Below, piece by piece: positions 43,350-50,880 of a DNA stretch of 64,000 nucleotides. Under the pieces are notes generated by a model. It ran no database searches and was not told where the DNA came from. It saw only the letters and a list, made by a program, of their open reading frames with translations. The stretch comes from Paenibacillus sp. FSL H7-0357 (GTDB lineage Bacteria > Bacillota > Bacilli > Paenibacillales > Paenibacillaceae). The translations under genes and the position numbers were made by a program. Within the stretch, counting starts at the first letter, position 1. Every line of letters starts with the position of its first letter. The stretch lies in NCBI RefSeq assembly GCF_000758525.1, contig NZ_CP009241.1:3162001-3226000 (forward strand). The letters run 5' to 3'.

Positions 43350-44345
43350 ATGAAGCTTATCCGGGGTATAGTGATTACTTGCGTGCTGCTGACAGGATGT
43401 TCTGCGCAAAATGCGGCTAAAGAGGAAGGGACAACGTCCACCTCCTCCCCGTCTGCCGTAGTAGCAAGCGCAACGCCGTCTCCGGCGGTTACGGATGAAG
43501 CCAGTGCACCGTTGGTCAACGGAACCGATGGTGGAACAACTTCGAACCCTCCGGCCTCGGCATCAGCATCGAAGGAGTACATGGAGACTGCCAGGCTGCA
43601 TACCACGTTCGGGTTTGCCGATGCAGAAGGGAAGCATATCCTGATGACCCGGGAAGATGACAGTGAGATGGAACAGATGAAATCCCTGAACACGGCTGTC
43701 GGCAATAACGGCCAAATTCTCACGTTAACGTTCGAGAAATGGCAGGCTGGGAGCGAGAACAGTAACGGCCGGGAGTCGGCGAATAATTTTGCCAATCTGC
43801 AGGGGGTTGTCTATGCGGTAGATGAAGGCGGCGCGACCCCGGATGAAACCTACTATTTGGCCGATTCCGCTGAGTTTAAGCTCAAGTCGCTGCTTGAAAT
43901 TCAGCCGGCAGCAGAAGGAAGTGGACAGCTCACCGCTGATGATCCTTTGCGAAAGAGCATTTCTGCGGCTAAACAGCGGGAAATCAAGGCCGCCTGGAAG
44001 CTGGCGGATTTGCCGCCGGACCGTGGCCTGTACCTGGTGCAATTCGTGAGACAGAACAAGAACATGCTGTTCAGTCTTGTTGTAGTGGATGGCGGGAAGC
44101 TCAAGTTCATGGATTATCCCGCCGTTGTTCAGGAGGATGAATATTCAGTATGGCGTGTAGATGATGGCGGTGAGGTCCTGCCGGAGATGTTCTCGTTGTT
44201 ATTTGCTGCCGAGACTACAGATGGACTGCTGCTCGGGCTGAATTGGTGGGGCGCAGAGGGGATTAATTCCTTTTTCCTGTCCCAGGATGGGGATACCTTC
44301 ATAGAGCTGGATATCCAGTACGGCCGTTATACCTCGCCTTTGTAG
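43350..44345 (+). CDS. Lipoprotein of unknown function
   Basis: 331 residues; GGGGGGA ten bases before the ATG. Signal peptide with lipobox LTGC, then a 50-residue Ser/Thr/Ala/Pro-rich spacer and a folded C-terminal domain from about 75 on (ETARLHTTFGFADAEGKHIL, RGLYLVQFVRQNKNMLFSL). No family recognised. It begins 24 bases after cysK and may be co-transcribed with it, though a functional link is not apparent. A strong terminator follows. Extracytoplasmic, membrane-anchored. Confidence 0.75.
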   Translation: MKLIRGIVITCVLLTGCSAQNAAKEEGTTSTSSPSAVVASATPSPAVTDEASAPLVNGTDGGTTSNPPASASASKEYMETARLHTTFGFADAEGKHILMTREDDSEMEQMKSLNTAVGNNGQILTLTFEKWQAGSENSNGRESANNFANLQGVVYAVDEGGATPDETYYLADSAEFKLKSLLEIQPAAEGSGQLTADDPLRKSISAAKQREIKAAWKLADLPPDRGLYLVQFVRQNKNMLFSLVVVDGGKLKFMDYPAVVQEDEYSVWRVDDGGEVLPEMFSLLFAAETTDGLLLGLNWWGAEGINSFFLSQDGDTFIELDIQYGRYTSPL

Positions 44346-44373
44346 CTGCTGTAAATGTGTATCTGTGTTGCAC

Positions 44374-44417
44374 AAAGTCCAGCCGTCATGATTCTGTGGC
44401 GGGCTGGACTTTTTTCT
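44374..44417. terminator. Bidirectional terminator, lipoprotein / vanZ-like
   Basis: AAAGTCCAGCC (44374-44384) and GGCTGGACTTT (44402-44412) with T on the right and some A on the left. The second arm overlaps the last codons of the converging vanZ-like gene. Confidence 0.75.
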
Positions 44418-44883
44418 TGTGCACGAACAGTCGAAGCATACTATAGCCGATCACTCCTCCAAGGGTATTCAGAATGAGATCGTCGACATCAAAGGTACCG
44501 ATAGAGAGGATAGCCTGTGCACACTCCAATAGCAGACTTAAACCCAGGGAGCGAATCAGTACACGCATCAATGAAATTCTCCGGCCGCTCGACTGGAGTA
44601 TAAGGAACATGCCATACGGCAGGAATAAAGCGATATTTCCGCCCAGATTGAGCAGTGTGTTACTTGTCAGGTTATCGAGTGTGTTCGATATGGTGGCCAG
44701 CGGGATGAAATTGCCCCATTGCATCGCACGGTCGATGTTGTGCGCACTGTGTTGTAATTGTTCCCAGAGAAAGATAAAATTTATGGAGCTGAACTTAAAT
44801 AAAATGATTTTGAACAATGCATAGACATACAAGGCGAATAAGATCTGCACTGCAATCTCTCTCGTAGCTTGTGTACGCTTCAT
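44386..44883 (-). CDS. VanZ-family membrane protein
   Basis: 165 residues with GAGGAGAAG before the ATG. Four to five membrane helices and the family motifs: NFIPLATI after a first loop, LGGNIALFLPYGMFL and the C-terminal FDVDDLILNTLGGVIGYSM. VanZ gives low-level teicoplanin resistance by an unknown mechanism, and the family is also found without resistance genes. It lies 38 bases downstream of the vanY-like gene, in the same transcript. The end of the gene forms part of a terminator. Confidence 0.85.
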   Translation of the reverse strand: MKRTQATREIAVQILFALYVYALFKIILFKFSSINFIFLWEQLQHSAHNIDRAMQWGNFIPLATISNTLDNLTSNTLLNLGGNIALFLPYGMFLILQSSGRRISLMRVLIRSLGLSLLLECAQAILSIGTFDVDDLILNTLGGVIGYSMLRLFVHKKKVQPATES

Positions 44884-44921
44884 TTCTTCTCCTCACTTTC
44901 TATTGATTACTCCCATGCTCG

Positions 44922-45788
44922 TCAGGGGAACACGGTCAAAATGACCCCGTCCATATTGTCGCCCGACAGCTCAAAACGGCGGTCAGCCGGCACCGGGATC
45001 GGTGTGTTGCCGGTAACGGAATGATACGAAACCTGGTATGGCTCTCCATCCACCGTTGCCGAATAGGTCTGCTGCTCCTTGATGAATTCGAGATACTCTT
45101 CCAGTGTGAAATTGTTGTCCTGCATAATTCTGCTGTGCGGCAAACCGACATAGCGGAAATGCCAGGGTTCATACTGAATGCCGGTAATGGCCGTCTTGTC
45201 ACCCGGGTAGCGTAAAATAAATCCGTATTTCCAGGCATTCTTCTGGAGCCATTTTCCTTCAGGTGCGCTGTTCATCGCCGTCTGTGTAGATCCGATATCC
45301 AGTGATAAGCCGAGATTATGCTCACTGTGGCCTGCCGGCAGCGCATATTCGGCACCTTTTTCCTCATAAAGCCGCTTTTGTTCTTCCGTATCCCGGTATC
45401 CGCTGCTGATCAGAAAATTCGAAATGCCGTCGGCGGCAGCTGCTTCAATCATCTCTGAGAAGCGCTGCACCACGCTTTGCGACAGCATGATCGTGTTGTC
45501 CAGCAGCCCGTATCCTTGCACCAGCTCCTGATGCTCAAACAGGTTGACGATGTCCTTTGTAACTCCTGATTTATGTACTGAATATTTTTTGTTGACGAGT
45601 AACAGGTTTCCCTGGTAGATCTGGCTTTTGGAAATAACCGTAAGATCGGTTCGCCCGGGATCCGCTGTGATCACTTTGGACCTCATGTCCTTAAGATCAT
45701 TTCCTGTGATTTCCGCTTCCTTGTGGACAGCTTCATAGCCCAACAGCATCAGGATGACAAGCCAAAAAACCCACTTCTTTTTTTTCAT
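44922..45788 (-). CDS. VanY-type D,D-carboxypeptidase
   Basis: 288 residues; ATG with AAGGAGGAG eight bases upstream. One N-terminal membrane anchor (KKKWVFWLVILMLLGYEAVH), then the M15B peptidase domain: ISSGYRDTEEQKRLYEEKGAEYA, the zinc motif HSEHNLGLSLDIG (His and Asp ligands) and WHFRYVG (third His and catalytic Glu position). It removes the last D-Ala of peptidoglycan pentapeptides on the outside, which takes away the vancomycin target. It sits in a vanR-vanS-vanY-vanZ-like order. 151 bases separate it from vanS, enough for its own regulated promoter. Confidence 0.9.
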   Translation of the reverse strand: MKKKKWVFWLVILMLLGYEAVHKEAEITGNDLKDMRSKVITADPGRTDLTVISKSQIYQGNLLLVNKKYSVHKSGVTKDIVNLFEHQELVQGYGLLDNTIMLSQSVVQRFSEMIEAAAADGISNFLISSGYRDTEEQKRLYEEKGAEYALPAGHSEHNLGLSLDIGSTQTAMNSAPEGKWLQKNAWKYGFILRYPGDKTAITGIQYEPWHFRYVGLPHSRIMQDNNFTLEEYLEFIKEQQTYSATVDGEPYQVSYHSVTGNTPIPVPADRRFELSGDNMDGVILTVFP

Positions 45789-45939
45789 TTCTGTCTCCTC
45801 CTTGTGTTCATTCTTTAAGGATAAGAGAGAGCGTTTAAAAAGAAGTGGGGTAAAAATAAAGTTTTTCTTAAATATATACTAATTTATTGCTGAAACGGAT
45901 AATAAGCATGTTGAAATCCGTGTAACGAAAAGATTACAG

Positions 45940-47028
45940 CTACCGTGGAAGCCGAACCTCAAAGAGGGTGCGGATGATGTCACTTTGCACAGAGATGCTG
46001 CCGCCATGCTGTTCGACGATATTTTTGGCAATGAACAGGCCGAGTCCAGTTCCGCCTTCTTGGTGGCTGCGGGCCCGGTCTCCGGTATAGAACATATCGA
46101 ATAGATGGGGCAGTTGTTCTGCAGGGATGCTGCCGCCATAATTGATCACCTGAATGACGATATCCTCCGCCTGCGGACTGCAGCTGACATCCACATACTG
46201 GCCATCTTTGCCGTACCGGGCGGCATTGGTCAGCAGATTCTCGAATACGCGTGCCAGCAGCTCACCGTCGCCCTCGATCTCGATCCGGGGAGGGGTATTC
46301 AGGCGGGCTGTCAGTCCATTGCTCTCAAAGACAGGATATAATTCCTCATTTAATTGGCTCAGCAGTTCGCTTAGATCAAGCGGCCTTTTGTTGATGGTAA
46401 GCATGCCGTAGTTCATTCTGGTGATTTCAAACAGTTCATCAATGAGCTTTTCAAGCCGTTGGGATTTGGTATAGGCGATGGTCGTATAATGTTTGATCTG
46501 CTCTGCAGACAGCTGTCCTTCCTTCAGCACGAGATCCAGATATCCCAGCACAGAGGTCAGCGGAGTACGCAGATCATGGGCCAAATTCAAGACCAGCTTG
46601 TCCTTGCTGTTTTCGGCAAAATCTCCCCGTTCCACCGCTTTCTGCAGCATTTCGCTCGCCAGATTCAGGTCTGCGGCAATGTCCTCGAACTCGTCGTTCG
46701 AGGAGAGAGTAAGCCTGCTTTTGAAATCGCCGTTTGCCAGCAGATGAATATGCTTGGAAATCTCCCGGAAATAGGTGGCATAGGGTTTGGTAAAGAGGAA
46801 GAAAAAAAGGATGGCCAGCGGAATAAAAAAGATCAGAAAGAAATTGAGATCTCCGACGCTGCCGATCATATGCCGGAACCGGGCCAGCGAGTCCTCCAGT
46901 TTAACCTCTGATTTATAATAAAGCTGAAGCATTTTATACAGCGCAAAGGTAAGGACACCCGAGCAAATCATGCTCATTATCAGCAGCATAATCATTTTAA
47001 AGCGGAAGCTGCGGATCATTTTAGCCAT
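45940..47028 (-). CDS. VanS-type sensor histidine kinase
   Basis: 362 residues. Two membrane helices close together (about 10-30 and 55-75) with a short outside loop, then HAMP, H-box LVLNLAHDLRTPLTSVLGYLDL, N-box FENLLTNAARYG, G1/G2 in GGTGLGLFIAKNIVEQHGG. Short-loop VanS types bind glycopeptides or sense cell-wall damage. Start and vanR-like stop overlap by eight bases, so they are coupled. The exact ATG (MAK or MIRS three codons later) is unsure. Gene order and neighbours make it part of the van-like set; no vanHAX ligase genes are present in the window. Confidence 0.88.
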   Translation of the reverse strand: MAKMIRSFRFKMIMLLIMSMICSGVLTFALYKMLQLYYKSEVKLEDSLARFRHMIGSVGDLNFFLIFFIPLAILFFFLFTKPYATYFREISKHIHLLANGDFKSRLTLSSNDEFEDIAADLNLASEMLQKAVERGDFAENSKDKLVLNLAHDLRTPLTSVLGYLDLVLKEGQLSAEQIKHYTTIAYTKSQRLEKLIDELFEITRMNYGMLTINKRPLDLSELLSQLNEELYPVFESNGLTARLNTPPRIEIEGDGELLARVFENLLTNAARYGKDGQYVDVSCSPQAEDIVIQVINYGGSIPAEQLPHLFDMFYTGDRARSHQEGGTGLGLFIAKNIVEQHGGSISVQSDIIRTLFEVRLPR

Positions 47029-47716
47029 TGAATGTATAACCTACTCCCCAAATGGTTTTGATCCATTTATTTTTGTTTTGATCTTCGCCAAGCTTTTTGC
47101 GCAGGGTACGGATATGCACCATCACTGTGTTCCCGCTCTCAAAATAGGCTTCACCCCACACCTGCTGGAAGAGCTGCTCGGCACTGAAGACCTTCTTGGG
47201 GTAGCTGGCCATAAGGTACAGGATATCGAATTCTTTGGGCGTCAGCTCGATGTTGTTCCCGTATAACGTCACGGTGCGGCAGTCAGGATCAACGATCAAG
47301 CCGCCCGCTTCGAGCACAGCCTTGCTGCCGGAGACGGGCCGGCTCAGCTGCATGGAACGGCGCAGCTGCGCGTTCACCCTGGCGACCAGCTCCATGGGAT
47401 TAAACGGCTTGGTCATATAGTCATCGGCTCCGATTACAAGGCCGGTGATTTTGTCCAGGTCCGAGGTTTTGGCACTCAGGAAGATGATCGGCATCTGGTG
47501 CTGCTCGCGGATCTGCCGGGTGACTTCATGCCCGTCCAGGCCGGGCATCATAATATCCAGAATTGCTAAATCAATGGAGTGGGTCTGGACCGCCTGTACG
47601 GCAGCTCGTCCGTCAGATACTTTGATCAGATGGTAGCCCTCTTTTTCCAGGTGCAAGGCGACCAGTCCGGCGATCTCGGCATCGTCATCGGCGATTAGAA
47701 TCGTAATTCGTTTCAT
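47021..47716 (-). CDS. VanR-type OmpR-family response regulator
   Basis: 231 residues from the ATG at 47716, judged from MKRITILIADDD; the frame is open 15 codons further. Receiver domain with phosphoacceptor Asp in LAILDIMMPGLDG, Thr in FLSAKTSD and Lys in TKPFNP; winged helix ending KWIKTIWGVGYTFNG. It closely resembles VanR in pattern (DDYMTKPFNPMELVARV). It is the first gene of the minus-strand set and is divergent, across about 220 AT-rich bases, from a NarL-type two-component system. Confidence 0.9.
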   Translation of the reverse strand: MKRITILIADDDAEIAGLVALHLEKEGYHLIKVSDGRAAVQAVQTHSIDLAILDIMMPGLDGHEVTRQIREQHQMPIIFLSAKTSDLDKITGLVIGADDYMTKPFNPMELVARVNAQLRRSMQLSRPVSGSKAVLEAGGLIVDPDCRTVTLYGNNIELTPKEFDILYLMASYPKKVFSAEQLFQQVWGEAYFESGNTVMVHIRTLRKKLGEDQNKNKWIKTIWGVGYTFNG

Positions 47717-47984
47717 TTCATTTTCGCTCCTGTATAAGTTAACATGTAATGTGGACTTCAATTAACGCTTTGCTCCTAGTTTACCTTATCGGTTTAGCTT
47801 TCGCGAGCGGCGATTTTCGGTAATGTTAATATTTTAAATACTTATATTTGTAACATTTCAAAGAGGGTATAGCCCGAAAGAGTCATGCCGGCGCTAGCTT
47901 GGGAATGCTATTCTATACATTAAGATTTGGGAGGGGACAGCAACGTATACGAGAATCAAGCTGCTTATTCTGCTGCTTCCGACA

Positions 47985-48785
47985 GTGATGGTCGGTATTT
48001 GGGAGATTGTGCGCCACCAGTTTCTGATGCCTTATATCTCTATGGACATGGGGAATTATCTGACGCCTGTGCTTGTATTCCTGTTCAGCATCGTGCTGCT
48101 GCTGCCGCTGTTCTCGTTATTGGAACGGAACCAGCGGGAGCTGGAGCAGGAACGGGCGGTCAAAACGGCCATGGAAGCCCGTGAGGGTCTGGCCAAAGAG
48201 CTGCATGACGGGATGGCGCAGTCGCTGTTTCTGTTGTCTGTGCGGATTGAGCGTCTGGAGCAGAACCGCAGGAATGGTGAGGTGAGCGGAGAAAGCATTG
48301 AGCAGATCAAAAAAACAGTGCATGAGGTCAATTCTTATGTACGCCAGGCTATTGCGAACCTAAAGGTTCCAGTCAGCGTTGTGCAGAACTTCACCCTGGA
48401 GCAGTCCGTTAAGGAGCAGCTGGCGCAGATGGCAAGTGAAGTGATGATAGAAGTGTCGCTGGACTGGAGTCTGGATGACGAAGCACTCACTTCCGCTGAA
48501 AAGGCGGAGCTGCTGTCCTGCATCCGTGAGGCTATCATTAATGTGCGCAAGCATACACGGGCGGGCAAAGTAGCCATATCCGGGCAAGGCGGCCGGGAGC
48601 GTTGGAGAGTAGCTGTCACGGATGACGGTGCGGGTATCCTGCATGAGGACCCTTTTGCAGTGAGCGGAAGTTATGGCCTGCAGATTATGAGAGAACGGGC
48701 AGAGCGGATGGGCTGGAGATTATCGCTGGGATCGGATGCCGCCGGGACCCTAGTTGAAATAACGAAAGGGGGAGACGCCGAATGA
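47985..48785 (+). CDS. NarL-type sensor histidine kinase (start unclear)
   Basis: From the first canonical start (GTG 47985) it has 266 residues, but this start lacks a ribosome binding site and cuts helix 1 in half. The frame is open upstream, and GGGAGGGG (47929-47936) is ideally placed for a start at 47943, where the codon is ACG (ACG TAT ACG AGA, then IKLLILLLPTVMVGIWE). So the true start is probably 47943, with ACG or a mutated ATG. Two membrane helices, HisKA_3 H-box LAKELHDGMAQSLFLLSVR and an HATPase_c with CIREAIINVRKH and SYGLQIMRERAERMG. It is coupled by ATGA overlap to the next gene. Confidence 0.85.
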   Translation: MMVGIWEIVRHQFLMPYISMDMGNYLTPVLVFLFSIVLLLPLFSLLERNQRELEQERAVKTAMEAREGLAKELHDGMAQSLFLLSVRIERLEQNRRNGEVSGESIEQIKKTVHEVNSYVRQAIANLKVPVSVVQNFTLEQSVKEQLAQMASEVMIEVSLDWSLDDEALTSAEKAELLSCIREAIINVRKHTRAGKVAISGQGGRERWRVAVTDDGAGILHEDPFAVSGSYGLQIMRERAERMGWRLSLGSDAAGTLVEITKGGDAE

Positions 48786-49453
48786 ACCGTTGCCGGGTAC
48801 TGGTTGTGGACGATCATGCTCATGCGCGTGAGGCGATGTGCGAGATTCTGGCGATGGATGAGCGTTTTGAGGTCATTGGAGCAGTGGCGAGCGGAGCCGA
48901 GGCCATGGTCTGGACCGCACAGTGGATGCCGGATCTGATCCTGATTGACATTGAGATGCCGGGGATGGACGGACTGGAGACGACGCGGCGGATCAAGCTG
49001 GAATACCCTTATGTCAAAATCGTTATCGTGACCGTGTCGGATGAAATCTCCTATCTGTTCGAGGCGCTGAAGCAGGGGGCACAGGGATATCTGCTGAAGA
49101 ACCTGGCTCCATCGACCTGGATCGAATATTTGCTGGCAATTGTCAGTGAGGAGGTTCCGCTGAGCCGGGAGCTGGCTATTCAGATTCTGAAGGAGTTTGC
49201 CGTTACTTCGGTGAAGGAAGAGCGGGAAGCATTAACGGCGCGGGAGAAGGAAATACTGGGCTGTGTCTCCTCCGGTTCCACCAACAGGGAGATTGCGGCT
49301 GAACTCGGGATTTCCGAGCATACGGTCAAAAATCATCTGAAAAACATCCTGCAAAAGCTGCAGCTCCAGAACCGTACGCAGCTGACGCGGTATGCCCTGG
49401 AGCAGGGACTGGCCTCGCGGGAGCGGGATTTTCCGAGGAAACCACAGAGATAA
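48782..49453 (+). CDS. NarL/FixJ-family response regulator
   Basis: 223 residues, starting inside the kinase stop (ATGA). Receiver with phosphoacceptor Asp in LILIDIEMPGMDG; LuxR-type helix-turn-helix LTAREKEILGCVSSGSTNREIAAELGISEHTVKNHLKNILQKL. The kinase-regulator pair is LiaSR/DesKR-like in architecture. A YcnI gene begins 62 bases downstream on the same strand, so it may be a target or an operon partner. Signal unknown: copper or envelope stress would fit the YcnI link (inference). Confidence 0.92.
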   Translation: MNRCRVLVVDDHAHAREAMCEILAMDERFEVIGAVASGAEAMVWTAQWMPDLILIDIEMPGMDGLETTRRIKLEYPYVKIVIVTVSDEISYLFEALKQGAQGYLLKNLAPSTWIEYLLAIVSEEVPLSRELAIQILKEFAVTSVKEEREALTAREKEILGCVSSGSTNREIAAELGISEHTVKNHLKNILQKLQLQNRTQLTRYALEQGLASRERDFPRKPQR

Positions 49454-49515
49454 CGGTTATTAAGAGGGAACCTGACAGATACCATAGAAACTGAGAAGAG
49501 GGGAAATATACACAC

Positions 49516-50166
49516 ATGAATAAAATGCTTCGTAAACTGATGACTTTAGCCGCACCTTCCGTGGCAGCACTGATGCTGTTCGCGGCTGTGGCCAGCGCAC
49601 ATGTGACCGTTGCTCCGGCAGAATCCAGTACCGGTGCATGGGAGACCTATACACTGAAAGTGCCGTCGGAGAAGGATATCGCTACCGTTCAGGTGGATCT
49701 GCGCATCCCGGAGGGGGCGGAGTTCAAGCAATATGAGGCAACGCCCGGATGGAATGTAACCATCGATGGGAATAAAGTCAGCTGGACCGCAACCGGTGAA
49801 GGCATTCAAGCCGGACAATTTCAGCGCTTCTACTTCACGGCCAAGAACCCGGATGCCGCAGGCGATATTGCCTGGAATGCTTACCAGCATTATGCTGACG
49901 GCAGTCTGGTGCAGTGGTCCGGTGAAGAAGGCTCGGAAACGCCGCATTCCGTTACTTCGATTGTGCAGTCTTCCGGCAACGGGGACAGTCACTCCCACGG
50001 ATCGGCGGACATGGATGACTCCATGAGCATGGATGAGCACAAAGCCATTGTGGAGGACCTCGATAAATCCTCAGGTACCTCACCGCTGCTCTATATTGCT
50101 CTGGGGATATCATTGCTGTCCTTTTTGTTAGCTGCCATCAGTTTGTTAAGAGGGCGTAAGGAATAA
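49516..50166 (+). CDS. ycnI: YcnI-type copper-binding membrane-anchored protein
   Basis: 216 residues. Signal peptide cleaved at VASA-HVTVAP, leaving an N-terminal His, the copper ligand of the YcnI (DUF1775) histidine brace; Trp in TGAWETYTL is the other conserved residue. Then a Ser/His/Met/Asp-rich linker (GDSHSHGSADMDDSMSMDEH), itself a likely metal binder, and a C-terminal membrane helix. In B. subtilis YcnI is encoded with the copper importer YcnJ and repressor YcnK; here neither is present and a two-component system precedes it. A terminator lies about 80 bases downstream. Confidence 0.85.
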   Translation: MNKMLRKLMTLAAPSVAALMLFAAVASAHVTVAPAESSTGAWETYTLKVPSEKDIATVQVDLRIPEGAEFKQYEATPGWNVTIDGNKVSWTATGEGIQAGQFQRFYFTAKNPDAAGDIAWNAYQHYADGSLVQWSGEEGSETPHSVTSIVQSSGNGDSHSHGSADMDDSMSMDEHKAIVEDLDKSSGTSPLLYIALGISLLSFLLAAISLLRGRKE

Positions 50167-50242
50167 GGAAAGACAGACATTTACGGGATGCAGGTGGAAC
50201 GTAGCTTCTGTCAAAATTCCAAAGGAATATGCTTTTGCAAAG

Positions 50243-50287
50243 AAGCTCCGCGTATTGACACTTTCTGTCTAAGGCGCGGAGCTTTTT
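50243..50287 (+). terminator. Terminator after ycnI
   Basis: AAGCTCCGCG (50243-50252) pairs with CGCGGAGCTT (50275-50284), followed by T5. Confidence 0.75.
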
Positions 50288-50460
50288 GGTATGTATGGCC
50301 AAGCCGGTGGAAATCCTATAATTTGGTACGAGTCATCATCCGTCTGAAATAACAGAGAGTACATGCCTTCCAAAGAACGTTTCGCATCACTCTGTGCCCT
50401 TGCAGCTGAATATTCAGGATAAGATCTGAAGTGTACGGCATACGGCAGCTAACATATTCT

Positions 50461-50500
50461 AAAAACAAAAGAGCCTCAGACGATCACCCGTCTGAGGCTC
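50461..50500 (-). terminator. Terminator facing the CotH operon
   Basis: Perfect 12-bp stem GAGCCTCAGACG (50471-50482) / CGTCTGAGGCTC (50489-50500). AAAACAAAA on the left becomes a U-rich tail on the minus strand. It is 380 bases past the CotH stop. Confidence 0.65.
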
Positions 50501-50595
50501 CACTTGCCGGAAGTTGCCTTCCACCAGTATTTAGTTGCTAGGCTGCACGGACACATGTCTGAGAGGTTTGCAGAGCCGCGTCCTGCCGAAATAAC

Positions 50596-50730
50596 TGTAT
50601 TTTGTGCAATAAAAATGGCCCATATTTGGGGTTTTTAAGTGATAATTGTATTTTGTGCAATTATAAATATCAAATAATACCCGTTTATTCCAAATGCCTC
50701 ATTTTAAGTGCACACAGTGCAATTATTCTT
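50596..50730. repeat. Degenerate intergenic array with 51/62-base period
   Basis: TGTATTTTGTGCAAT occurs at 50596-50610 and 50647-50661 (51 apart), and a third GTGCAATTAT at 50717 (62 further). It fills the AT-rich stretch between the terminator and the CotH stop. No gene seen in 50167-50880. Confidence 0.5.
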
Positions 50731-50880
50731 CGGTTCGACGCAATATCTTGGATTAGAGCTGTATGAAATACAGTTAAATACAAAGCGAACTTAAGAATCT
50801 TTTCCCGTGAACCCAACTAAACTTATTTTATGGTATTCACCGGTTTACATTATCTAGTTCTTAAGTTCAGCTTGCACAGT

